DNA of 64,000 bases from Streptomyces sp. NBC_00663. GTDB lineage: Bacteria; Actinomycetota; Actinomycetes; Streptomycetales; Streptomycetaceae. Of the stretch, positions 33,303 through 41,230 are shown one piece after another. Each line of letters opens with the position of its first letter. Within the stretch, counting starts at the first letter, position 1. The DNA is taken from contig NZ_CP109027.1 of assembly GCF_036226885.1 (NCBI RefSeq), forward strand, positions 8,990,001-9,054,000, in the 5' to 3' direction. A program made the translations under genes and the position numbers. The notes under the pieces were generated by a model that did not search any database, was not told the origin of the DNA, and worked only from the letters and a program-made list of their open reading frames with translations.

Positions 33303-34319
33303 ATGCGCGCCTTCGTCCTCACCGCACCGGGGGAGTACGCGGTCCAGGAGGTCCCGGCCCCGGTGCCGGGCCCCGGCGAGGCCGTCGTCGACGTCGAACG
33401 CGTCGGCGTCTGCGGCACCGACGCCGAGTTCTTCACCGGCGCGATGGCCTACCTCCACCAGGGCCACGCCGCCTATCCGATGCGGCTCGGCCACGAGTGG
33501 GCCGGCCGCGTCGCGTCGGTCGGCGACGGCGTGGACCCCGCATGGCTCGGCCGACGGGTCATGGGGGACACCATGCTCGGCTGCGGCGACTGCCGCCGCT
33601 GCCGCCGCGGCCACCAGCATGTGTGCGACAGTCGGCAGGAGGTCGGCGTACGAGGAGATCGCCCCGGTGCCCTCGCCGAACAACTGGCCGTCCCCGCCTC
33701 GTCGTTGCACGCCCTGCCCGACACCGTCGACGCCGAACTCGGCGCCCTGGTCGAACCCGGCGGCAACGCCCTGCGCGCGGCGCGGGCCACGGCCTGCGGT
33801 TCCGGCGACCGGGTGCTGATCCTCGGTCCTGGCACGATCGGCCTGCTCACCGCGATGTTCGTCCGGGCCGCGGGGGCGGAGGTCCACCTGATGGGCGCGA
33901 CCGACGCCTCCCTCGCCTTCGCCCGCGAACTCGGCTTCGAGCACGTCTGGCGGGAGGACGCCGTCCCCGAACTTCCCTACGACGCGGTCGTCGACGCCTC
34001 CAACGCCGTCCATCTGCCGGGCCTGGCACTGCGGTTGGTCGAGCCCGCGGGACGTCTCGTGTACGTGGGCCTGTCCGGCGAGCCCAGCCGCATCGACACC
34101 CGCACACTGGCCCTCAAGGACGTCACCGCGGTAGGCGTGTTGTCCGCGTCTCCCGGTCTGGAAGCGGCCATCCAGGCCTACGCGGAGGGCAGCGTCGATC
34201 CCCGCCCACTCGTCGCCGCGACGGTCGCCCTGACGGACGTCGGCGCCGTACTCGCCAAGAAGCGCCCGGCGGACGCGGGTCTCGGCCCCAAGATCCTCGT
34301 CGATCCACGCCGGAACTGA
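33303..34319 (+). CDS. Zinc-dependent sugar-acid/polyol dehydrogenase (MDR)
   Basis: A 338-residue zinc MDR enzyme. Catalytic zinc ligands include Cys in GVCGTDAEF and His/Glu in LGHEWAG; the structural zinc lobe is CGDCRRCRRGHQHVC; the NAD-binding motif is LGPGTIG. It resembles threonine/polyol dehydrogenases. In this operon it could oxidise the sugar lactone substrate or the C4 hydroxyl of the 2-keto-3-deoxy acid, feeding the FAH-type hydrolase. Starts 12 bp after the hydrolase gene. Confidence 0.88.
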   Translation: MRAFVLTAPGEYAVQEVPAPVPGPGEAVVDVERVGVCGTDAEFFTGAMAYLHQGHAAYPMRLGHEWAGRVASVGDGVDPAWLGRRVMGDTMLGCGDCRRCRRGHQHVCDSRQEVGVRGDRPGALAEQLAVPASSLHALPDTVDAELGALVEPGGNALRAARATACGSGDRVLILGPGTIGLLTAMFVRAAGAEVHLMGATDASLAFARELGFEHVWREDAVPELPYDAVVDASNAVHLPGLALRLVEPAGRLVYVGLSGEPSRIDTRTLALKDVTAVGVLSASPGLEAAIQAYAEGSVDPRPLVAATVALTDVGAVLAKKRPADAGLGPKILVDPRRN

Positions 34320-34348
34320 CACGGTCGGGAGCACCGCCGCACCTACGG

Positions 34349-34513
34349 TATGCTTGATCTTGAGCCGGTCACCGCAACTGCGGCAAACCGGCACTGCGTT
34401 GGTGGTCCAAGGAAAGACGCCCCGCTTCCTGCGGGGAAATGCAGGTGCAAGGCCTGCCCGGCGCTCAAGGACTGGGGCCCGTTCCGCACGATGTGCGGGA
34501 CGGGCCCTTTGTC
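34349..34513 (+). ncRNA. Candidate structured small RNA with own promoter and terminator
   Basis: A -10-like TATGCT (34349-34354) precedes a closing stem CTTGAG (34359-34364) / CTCAAG (34464-34469), extended by CCGG/CCGG. Inside are four hairpins: CCGC-AACT-GCGG (34372-34383), TTGG-TGGT-CCAA (34399-34410), CCCCGC-TTCCT-GCGGGG (34420-34436) and GCAGG...CCTGC (34441-34457). A 15-bp terminator hairpin with TTTGT follows. No RNA family is recognised, though GGCAAACC at 34382-34389 recalls one strand of the GEMM c-di-GMP aptamer. No plus-strand gene lies close downstream, so a stand-alone RNA is more likely than a riboswitch. Confidence 0.55.
34475..34512 (+). terminator. Strong intrinsic terminator of the RNA candidate
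   Basis: A 15-bp stem (34475-34489 with 34493-34507, one G-T wobble), 3-nt loop GAT, then TTTGT. Beginning GGGCCC and ending GGGCCC, it is the best intrinsic terminator in the window and could also end the dehydrogenase operon transcript. Confidence 0.8.
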
Positions 34514-34545
34514 GTGCGTCCCGCGCTGTCGCCGGCCCGCCCCTG

Positions 34546-34893
34546 TCAGTCCACCGAACCGAGCAGAAGGAGATAGGGCAGCACGACCGCGGGCAGGGTC
34601 AACAGCCAGGGCCTGAGCGGCCGTTCGCGTCGCAGGGGGAGCAGGACGTCGGCGATCAGGACCAGCAGCAGCACGAACAGGCCGGTCACGACGAGGAACA
34701 CCAGGACGGGGCCGCTGTGGTCGATCTCGGGGTAGGTGCATCCGTCCAGGTCGGGCCGGTCGAGGTCATCGAGGCCGCAGTGCCCGTGGGCGGCGTACCA
34801 ACGGGCGGACTCCCACACGGCGATCGCCGGGACGCCGATCAACAGGTTGACGAGGAGCGGCACGCCGTACCGCCCCACGGCCCGCACCGTCAC
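34546..34893 (-). CDS. Small membrane protein
   Basis: About 115 residues with three predicted membrane helices (GVPLLVNLLIGVPAIAVW; VLVFLVVTGLFVLLLVLIADVLL; WLLTLPAVVLPYLLLLG) and a short extracytoplasmic loop with two Cys (HCGLDD and DGCTYP). GTG start overlaps the upstream gene's stop (GTGA), indicating coupling. Family not recognised; function unknown. Confidence 0.65.
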   Translation of the reverse strand: MTVRAVGRYGVPLLVNLLIGVPAIAVWESARWYAAHGHCGLDDLDRPDLDGCTYPEIDHSGPVLVFLVVTGLFVLLLVLIADVLLPLRRERPLRPWLLTLPAVVLPYLLLLGSVD

Positions 34894-35657
34894 CACAGCA
34901 CGCCGAAGACCATCACCGCGCCGACGACCCCCCAGAACGCGCCTCCGACGACCTTGACGAAGACCCTGCCCACGACGAAGGGGAGCCAGTCCGCGTGGGC
35001 GGCCCGCACGCGTCGGGCGGGGTCGTAGGCGAGCTGGATGCGCTGGAGCGTGCGCTTGCAGGTGTAGCGATGGGTGCCGCCGTCGGCGTCGGTGTAGCCG
35101 TACACCGTCTCCTTGCCGTCCTTGCCGTCCTTGCCGTCCTTGCCGACCGCCTCGGCGAGGACGGTGATCCCGCGCCGGCTCAGCACGGCCCGGCGGACCG
35201 TCTCCGCCAGCCCGGACCCGACCATGGCCACCCCGCCCAGCAGCGGCAGGATGCCGAGGACGACCCCGAGGACCCGCGAGCCATGGGTGAAGGCGACCCA
35301 CCCGGCGTACGCGAGGTAGGCGAGCGCCAGCACCGTGCCCAGCGTCATGATCGCGTACAGGCCCCAGTCGCGCGACGACTGCGTGTCGGTGACCACGGCG
35401 CCGGCATCGGGTTCCCGTTCGGCGGGCAGCAGCGGGACGAGCGCGGCGACGAAGGCGGCGGTGGCCGTCGGGTTGCCGCCCTCCACCCGGTGGGCCGTGC
35501 CGTCGGTGAGCAGGATCTCGACGCTCCGCGCCTGTGCGGCACGGACGTCCTGGATCGCCGAGAGCGGGATGTCGACCTGACGGTCGGAGCGCGTGATGTG
35601 GACTCCGTCGGAGTCGAACCGGGCGCTGACACCTCGGCCGTTGAGAATCTGGGACAT
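34890..35657 (-). CDS. Membrane protein with cytoplasmic PH-like N-terminus
   Basis: About 255 residues. The N-terminal 70 residues (MSQILNGRGVSARFDSDGVH, then IPLSAIQDVRAA) look like a bacterial PH-type beta domain. Two helices lie around 95-135 and one at the C-terminus. Between them is a GKDGKDGKDGK stretch encoded by 9-bp repeats, then a second beta-rich segment (ETVYGYTDADGGTHRYTC). Function unknown; coupled to the small downstream membrane protein. ATG 35657 is the first start at the beginning of the fold. Confidence 0.7.
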   Translation of the reverse strand: MSQILNGRGVSARFDSDGVHITRSDRQVDIPLSAIQDVRAAQARSVEILLTDGTAHRVEGGNPTATAAFVAALVPLLPAEREPDAGAVVTDTQSSRDWGLYAIMTLGTVLALAYLAYAGWVAFTHGSRVLGVVLGILPLLGGVAMVGSGLAETVRRAVLSRRGITVLAEAVGKDGKDGKDGKETVYGYTDADGGTHRYTCKRTLQRIQLAYDPARRVRAAHADWLPFVVGRVFVKVVGGAFWGVVGAVMVFGVLW

Positions 35658-35859
35658 GATCGCTTCGACAGCCGAGGTGGCCGAAAGGTTGCCCGTTGCC
35701 CTGGACAAGGAGATTGGCCGGGGATCCGGGTGACCGGCGTCCAGGATTCCGACGGCGCTGCCGGCCATGTGCGCGTACTCGCGGTCCTTGCAGCGATACG
35801 GCCGCCGCACGACGACCTCTGTCCTGCGGGAACCTCGCCTCCCGCTCAGGGAAGAGCAG

Positions 35860-36307
35860 CGCACAGGCCGGGCCAGAACCGACAGCGGCACGGCGGGGGC
35901 GACCCCACAAGGCATCCGGGAGTACGTGCAGTTGCGTGCGGTGATACGCGTCGAGGGCTTCCAGGAGGGCGCCGGCTCCCGGTACTGCTCCTCCGCTCCC
36001 AGCGGGCGCGTCGGCCGCCACATCTCGTTGGCGCGGCCACCGGCGTCGTCGGCCCGTATGCGCGCCTCGGACAGCTGGAGCAGTGCGGCCGACCGCTCGA
36101 CGGATCGGCCGCGATCAGCCCGTGCGCCCAGCCCAGCCGAGCGGCCCACGCGGCATCGTCGTCCACCGCGGCGCGCGCCTGCGCATCCGATCGCTCCTCC
36201 TCCATCACACGGAAAACCATCCCATCAGCCCGGAGGGTGGTGGTCGCACCGCTGTGCAGCGCCGTGCCCGCCGGCTCCCGCTCGTCACGCTCCGCGTTTT
36301 GGATCAT
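35860..36307 (-). pseudogene. Degraded gene with two frameshifts
   Basis: Three successive minus-strand frames carry protein-like text with GC-rich third positions: 36307-36100 (MIQNAERDEREPAG... AAWAARLGWAHGLIAADP, preceded by GGGGAAGGA), about 36115-35975 (VERSAALLQLSEARIRADDA ... PLGAEEQYREP), and about 35978-35870 (ALLEALDAYHRTQLHVLPDA). Joining them would give one hydrophilic helical protein of about 140 residues. None of the single frames makes a sensible full protein. The limits are approximate and the family is unknown. The remaining bases from 35658 to 35860 and 36308 to 36434 show no convincing gene. Confidence 0.35.
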
Positions 36308-36434
36308 TCCTTCCCCTGCCCTGCATGACCGCTGCATCCGCGCTTCCCCGCCGCTGGCGAGAGTGGCAACAGCCGCTCCACCAAGGAGAAGCGGCCCTCA
36401 GCACAGCACCGCAAGCCGGAGGGGAACAGCACTC

Positions 36435-37205
36435 ATGGGCATCACCGCACACCCACAGCGCAGGACCGTCGTCACCGGAGGCCTGGCGGCCACCGCCGCC
36501 CTGCTGACCGGCTGTTCACCGGCCTCGGGCACCCCGCAGGTCACCCAGGTCGGAGCCGCGGGCACGACCCCGACCCCCGCCGCCTCGGCGAGCACGGGCC
36601 CTTCCTCCCCCTCGGGAGCCTTCACGCGGCTCATGGAGGGCAACCGGCGCTGGGTGAAGGGCGCGCCGCTCCACCCCGACCAGGACCCTCGCCGGCGCGA
36701 GGCGGTCGCCGAGGAGCAGAAGCCGTACGCCGTCGTCCTGTCCTGCATCGACTCGCGGGTGCCGCCTGAGCTGGTCTTCGACACCGGCATCGGCGACCTG
36801 TTCGTCATACGCACCGGCGGCCAGGTGATCGCGCCGGTCGTCACCGGCTCCGTCGAGTACGGCCCCGTAACGGCAGGCACTCCACTGATCGTGGTCCTGG
36901 GTCATCAGCGCTGCGGCGCGATCAAGGCGGCGTACAAGGCGATGCACGACCGTACGACCCTGCCCGGCAACCTCCAGGCGATCGCCGACTCCCTCCGCAC
37001 CGCCTACGCGGCGACGCTCAAGCAGAAGACCGACGACCCCGTCGACACCATGATCCGCGTCCACGCCCGGCAGACCGCCGCCGCCCTGCGCTCCAACACC
37101 TCCCTCGCCCCGCTGGCGAAGCGGGGCGGACTAGCCGTGGTCAGCGCCTACTACTCGCTGGACACGGGCCGGGTCGAGGTCCTGAACGGGGCGCCCACGA
37201 CGTGA
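36435..37205 (+). CDS. Exported beta-class carbonic anhydrase (Tat lipoprotein)
   Basis: A 256-residue beta-carbonic anhydrase, which interconverts CO2 and bicarbonate. Zinc ligands are in LSCIDSRVPPE (Cys and Asp) and LGHQRCGAIKAA (His and Cys). Unusually the N-terminus is an export signal: HPQRRTVVTGGLAATAALLT with twin Arg, ending in the lipobox LLTGC, then a Pro/Ser/Thr/Ala linker. It would be folded, Tat-exported and lipid-anchored outside the cell. The ATG at 36435 follows a GAGGGGAACAG ribosome site. Confidence 0.9.
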   Translation: MGITAHPQRRTVVTGGLAATAALLTGCSPASGTPQVTQVGAAGTTPTPAASASTGPSSPSGAFTRLMEGNRRWVKGAPLHPDQDPRRREAVAEEQKPYAVVLSCIDSRVPPELVFDTGIGDLFVIRTGGQVIAPVVTGSVEYGPVTAGTPLIVVLGHQRCGAIKAAYKAMHDRTTLPGNLQAIADSLRTAYAATLKQKTDDPVDTMIRVHARQTAAALRSNTSLAPLAKRGGLAVVSAYYSLDTGRVEVLNGAPTT

Positions 37206-37283
37206 CGCCGACGGGATCGGCCTGACGGCCACCGCGCCGCTTCACCGGTGATCCGGGTCGCGGGTGGGGCGCGGTGGGCCCGA

Positions 37284-38543
37284 CTACAGGTCCTCGTCCA
37301 GGTCCTCGTCCAGCGCGCGCCCCATCCGGAGCACCGCCTCGCGCAGAACGGCGGGCGGCGTCGCGAAGTTGAGGCGTACGTGCCCCTCTCCGCCGGAGCC
37401 GAAGACGTGCCCTGAGCTGAGCGCGACCCGCGCCCTGTCGAGGAAGAACCTCGCGGGACCGGCCAGGTCGCTGACCACGCCGGGCCCGCCGCCGCCCTGG
37501 TCGGTGTGCAGCCCGAGCGGAGTGCAGTCCAGCCACGCCAGATAAGTCCCCTCGGGGCGATGACATCGCACGCCGGGAAGGTGTTGCTCGGCGAGGCGAC
37601 CGAGCAGGGTCCGGTTGGCGTCGAGCCCGAGCAGCAGGTCGTCCAGCCAGTCACCGCCCTTGCGAAAGGCCGCGGTGTGGGCGATGACGCCGAGATGACT
37701 CGGGCCGTGGCTGACCTCCTCGGGCAGCAGCCGGAGTTCGTCGGCGGCCTCGGGGCCCGCGACGGCCAGGGCCGCCTTCAGGCCCGCCAGGTTCCACGCC
37801 TTGGTGGCGGAGGCCAGCGCGAACGCGTTCTCGGCGCCGGGCACACTGAGGAACGGAGTGAACGTGGCGCCCGGCAGTACCAGGGGCGCGTGGATCTCGT
37901 CGGACACGACCCGCACGCCGTGCCGCCGGGCGAGTCCGGCGACGGCCTCCAACTCCTCGCGGGTGTGGACGACACCGGTGGGATTGTGCGGGTTGCACAG
38001 CAGGAACACCGCACGGCGCCGCCCGTTGCCACGGGCCCGCACGAAGGCGTCCTCCAGAGCGTCCAGGTCGATCCGCAGATCGGCACCGAGGCGCGCCTCG
38101 ACGACCTGACGGGCGTCGTGCGAGATGCACGCGTAGAAGGGCGGGTACACCGGCGAACACACCACGACCGAGTCGCCCGGATCGGTCAGCAGCCGCAGCA
38201 CCTCGACGATCCCCAGCATCACGTCCGGCACGATCGCGGTCCGTTCCACCGGCAGCCCGTCCCATCCCCACCGCTTTGCGGCGAACGCGGCGAGGGCCTC
38301 GGCGTACGCGGTCCCGTACGGGTAGCCGGTGTCGCCCATCTCGATCGCCACCTGCAAGGCCTCGGCGACAGCGGGGGCGAGCGGTACGTCCATCTCGGCG
38401 ACCCAGAGCGGAAGCACGTCCTCGGGATGCGTACGCCACTTCATGCTGGTCCGCTGCCGCAGCTGCTCCAGGGTGAGGTGGGTGAGCGGGTCGGTCCGCC
38501 GCAGCTCCGTGCTGTCGGGGGCCTGATCCATGGGTCCGGTCAT
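37284..38543 (-). CDS. PatB/MalY-type PLP-dependent C-S lyase
   Basis: A 419-residue fold-type I aminotransferase-like enzyme of the PatB/MalY group (cystathionine beta-lyase activity). LTLEQLRQRTSMKWRTHPED and LPLWVAEMDVPLAPAV are the group signatures; FLLCNPHNPTGVVHT and the PLP lysine in ASATKAWNLAGLK are present. The start at 38543 follows AGGGAG. It cleaves C-S bonds of cysteine conjugates or cystathionine in the cytoplasm. It is divergent from a kinase gene with 141 bp between, and no operon partner is seen. Confidence 0.9.
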   Translation of the reverse strand: MTGPMDQAPDSTELRRTDPLTHLTLEQLRQRTSMKWRTHPEDVLPLWVAEMDVPLAPAVAEALQVAIEMGDTGYPYGTAYAEALAAFAAKRWGWDGLPVERTAIVPDVMLGIVEVLRLLTDPGDSVVVCSPVYPPFYACISHDARQVVEARLGADLRIDLDALEDAFVRARGNGRRRAVFLLCNPHNPTGVVHTREELEAVAGLARRHGVRVVSDEIHAPLVLPGATFTPFLSVPGAENAFALASATKAWNLAGLKAALAVAGPEAADELRLLPEEVSHGPSHLGVIAHTAAFRKGGDWLDDLLLGLDANRTLLGRLAEQHLPGVRCHRPEGTYLAWLDCTPLGLHTDQGGGGPGVVSDLAGPARFFLDRARVALSSGHVFGSGGEGHVRLNFATPPAVLREAVLRMGRALDEDLDEDL

Positions 38544-38684
38544 TCTGCGCTCCCTGGGACGGGACGGGCGGTGCTGGGCGGGTACTGCTGTGCACCACCG
38601 AGCCAGCCGGGACGACCGAAGTCAAGCGTTGTCGCAGCCAGGGGGCGGCGCGGTGGGTCGGCGCGGACCGCTAGGCTCCGGCCC

Positions 38685-40406
38685 ATGAGTGAGGCAGACA
38701 GACGTGCCGAACGACGCGTTGTCGACGGGCGTTTCGAACTGGAGGCCCGTCTCGGTGGCGGTGGGATGGGCACGGTCTGGCGCGCCAGGGACCTGGTGCT
38801 GCACAGGCTGGTGGCGGTCAAGGAGGTCCGCCCGCCCGACCGTGACCTCGCCGAGTACGACCCCGAGGGCGCGCGGATGCTGCGCGAGCGCGTGCTGCGC
38901 GAAGCCAGGGCGCTGGCCCGGATCGACCACCCGAACGTCGTGACCATCCATCACATCGTCGACGGAGGCGAGGGAACGTACCCCTGGCTGGTCATGGAAC
39001 TGGTCAGCGGAGGCTCCCTGGCCGACCGCCTCGCCCAGGGCCCGATGCCACCGGCCGAGGCGGCACGGATCGGCCGCGGGGTGCTGGCCGCGCTGACCGC
39101 CGCCCACGACGCCGGCATCCAGCACCGGGACGTGAAACCCGCCAACGTGCTGCTACGGCCGGACGGCCGCCCGGTCCTGACCGACTTCGGCATCGCGGCG
39201 ATCCGCGAATCGACCAACCTCACCGCCACCGGCTCCATCATTGGCACGGCCGACTTCATGGCCCCCGAGCGCATCACGGGCCAGGAAGGCGGCGCCGCCT
39301 CCGACCTGTGGTCGCTGGCGATGATGCTGTACACCGCCGTGGAGGCCCGACACCCCCTGCGCCGAGGCACCACCCTGGCCACCCTCGCCGCGGTCCTGCA
39401 CGAGGACGTACCACCGCCGACGCGGGCCGGTGCCCTGGGCGACATCCTGATGAGCGTGCTGGTACGGGACCCGGCGGCACGTCCGTCCGCGACCGAACTG
39501 GACCGCGCACTGGCCGAGATCGAGGCGCAGGCGGAGGGTCCGACGAGTCCGGCGGGTCCGGCGGGTCCGGCGATGGTCAGGGACGAGCCGACGTCGTACC
39601 CCCTCACCCCGCCGCACGCGCCCCCGTCGACATCGACGGGCTTCGGACCGCCGCCGGTCCTGCCCGGCCCACCGGTGCAGATATCACCCCAGCCGCCCAC
39701 GGCACCGGTGACGACGACCCGCAGGCGCGGCACCGGCAGCGGCAGCGGCACGGCGGTCCTGAGGGCCGTCTCGGGCGTCGCCGTCGTAGGTGCGGTGGGT
39801 CTGGCGTGGTGGCTGCTGCCCCTGGACGACAACACGGGCGGCAGTCCGGGCGCGGGCCCCTCGACCTCCAACTCCACGTCGTCGACTCCGAAGCCGACGG
39901 GGTCGCGGACAACTCCCGCTCCGTCGAGTGGGTCCGGCGAGGGCGTCGCAAGCGGCTCTATGCTGACCCCCGCCAACATCCGCAACGCCATCAAGGAGTT
40001 GAAGGAGGAGACGGGGCGGGACAGGTTCGGTGACTTTTCTGTCTACGACGACTACGTGATGGCCAATGTGATGGTCAAGGGCAGCGACACCAAGTACGAC
40101 TCCTACACCTACTATCCGGGCAAGGGGGTGCAGGAAGGGGCCATCAAGAGCACCCTGATGGGCGGCGATCAGCCCTTCAGCCTCGACGGCTTCGCATGGG
40201 ACGAGGTTCCCGCGCTCCTGAAGGAGGCGGACAACAAGCTGAACGTCGCGGATCCGGAACTTCGCTACGTGACGGTCCAGCCGCCGAACGATCTCTTCGA
40301 CCATCCGAAGGGGTTGGCCGTCTATCTCAGCGACGACTACGGGTCCGGCTACCTGGTGGCGACCCCTGAGGGCAAGGTGACCGACGTGTACCCCGTGGAG
40401 AACTGA
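38685..40406 (+). CDS. Membrane Ser/Thr protein kinase
   Basis: A 573-residue Hanks-type kinase. Catalytic domain about 15-275 (GGGGMGTVWRA P-loop, AVKEV lysine, HRDVKPAN, DFGIA, GTADFMAPERI). A Pro-rich stretch (about 285-350), one membrane helix (about 363-386) and an extracellular Ser/Thr linker follow, then a domain of about 145 residues (LTPANIRNAIKELKEETGRD, VMANVMVKGSDTKYDSYTYY) that contains no PASTA repeat. The architecture resembles the kinase at 17962 but the sensor domains are unrelated. A TAGGCT box at 38672 suggests a leaderless transcript. Confidence 0.92.
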   Translation: MSEADRRAERRVVDGRFELEARLGGGGMGTVWRARDLVLHRLVAVKEVRPPDRDLAEYDPEGARMLRERVLREARALARIDHPNVVTIHHIVDGGEGTYPWLVMELVSGGSLADRLAQGPMPPAEAARIGRGVLAALTAAHDAGIQHRDVKPANVLLRPDGRPVLTDFGIAAIRESTNLTATGSIIGTADFMAPERITGQEGGAASDLWSLAMMLYTAVEARHPLRRGTTLATLAAVLHEDVPPPTRAGALGDILMSVLVRDPAARPSATELDRALAEIEAQAEGPTSPAGPAGPAMVRDEPTSYPLTPPHAPPSTSTGFGPPPVLPGPPVQISPQPPTAPVTTTRRRGTGSGSGTAVLRAVSGVAVVGAVGLAWWLLPLDDNTGGSPGAGPSTSNSTSSTPKPTGSRTTPAPSSGSGEGVASGSMLTPANIRNAIKELKEETGRDRFGDFSVYDDYVMANVMVKGSDTKYDSYTYYPGKGVQEGAIKSTLMGGDQPFSLDGFAWDEVPALLKEADNKLNVADPELRYVTVQPPNDLFDHPKGLAVYLSDDYGSGYLVATPEGKVTDVYPVEN

Positions 40407-40599
40407 CGAGGGACGCTTCACCGAACAGCCGCACCTCAGCAACTGGTTCGGTCGCGATGGCAAGCCGGTCCGGCCATCCGATGTCGCCCGAGCCATCGAA
40501 CACGCGTTGCGCGGGGGATGGATGCCCACGGCTCACGGCCCCTACTTCCACCAGAACCCCCACTGTCAGTGCGGGCGGTTATGGTGCGACCGCCATTGA
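40402..40599 (+). pseudogene. Gene remnant without a start codon
   Basis: An open frame that overlaps the kinase end and stops at 40599 reads TEQPHLSNWFGRDGKPVRPS, then DVARAIEHALRGGW and TAHGPYFHQNPHCQCGRLWC: plausible coding text with a C-terminal Cys cluster but no ATG, GTG or TTG in a usable place. It looks like the 3' end of a gene whose start is lost. The family is unknown. Confidence 0.35.
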
Positions 40600-40623
40600 T
40601 CGGGCAAGGCCAGGGGAGGGTCT

Positions 40624-41196
40624 GTGGGAGCCAAGACGGGACTGCTCGTGTACGCCGAAGGTGAGGTACCCGGGCTGCTGCGGCAGGTGGGGGCGCCGGA
40701 CCTGGGGCGGACGTCCGAGATGATGCGACGCCTTTATCCGGGATGCGAGTTCGAGCCGTGCGAGGGTGCGCAACTGTGGGACGGCGTGTACCCACAGCAA
40801 GGCACGGCCTACGCCGCGAGCTGGCCCGGCGTGGAGGTCGTCGGCGACCAACGGGTGATGATCGACCTGCCGTCGCAGCTTCCGGAACACCTGGTCGCGG
40901 CGAGCGCCGGTCGGCGTCTCGTCCTGCACGCGATGCACAGCGTCGTCGACCCGCTGGCCTTCGAGCGCCCCTACTGGGCAGGCGAGCGTCCCGCTGACGT
41001 CATCCCATGGCCGGACGAGGACGACGAGCCGTATCCGCTCCCCTTCCACCCCCTGGAACTCGGCGAAGAGGCCCTGCGTGCACTCTGCGGATTCGTCATC
41101 GAGGGGCACCCCGAGCCCGACGACATCGACGCGAGCGCGGTCTGGTTGCACGGCTTCCGAGTGACGCAGCTTGCAGCCGGGCGGGCGGCGTCGTGA
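40624..41196 (+). CDS. DUF6928-like protein
   Basis: A 190-residue acidic cytoplasmic protein beginning MGAKTGLLVYAEGEVPGLLR and containing YPGCEFEPCEGAQLWDGVYP, GDQRVMIDLPSQLPEHL and VLHAMHSVVDPLAFE. This matches the actinobacterial family DUF6928 (MGAKTxLL start). Function unknown. It is followed closely by another DUF gene, and such families are often found near toxin-immunity loci. Confidence 0.75.
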   Translation: MGAKTGLLVYAEGEVPGLLRQVGAPDLGRTSEMMRRLYPGCEFEPCEGAQLWDGVYPQQGTAYAASWPGVEVVGDQRVMIDLPSQLPEHLVAASAGRRLVLHAMHSVVDPLAFERPYWAGERPADVIPWPDEDDEPYPLPFHPLELGEEALRALCGFVIEGHPEPDDIDASAVWLHGFRVTQLAAGRAAS

Positions 41197-41230
41197 TCGT
41201 GGCGGACCACCGTACGGGGAGGGTGAGTTG

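Noticed and set aside
34350..34616. Small plus-strand ORF with CRCKAC-like Cys residues over the RNA candidate
   Set aside because: It runs through the terminator hairpin and all the internal hairpins, has no ribosome site, and the Cys pattern follows from the stem sequences.
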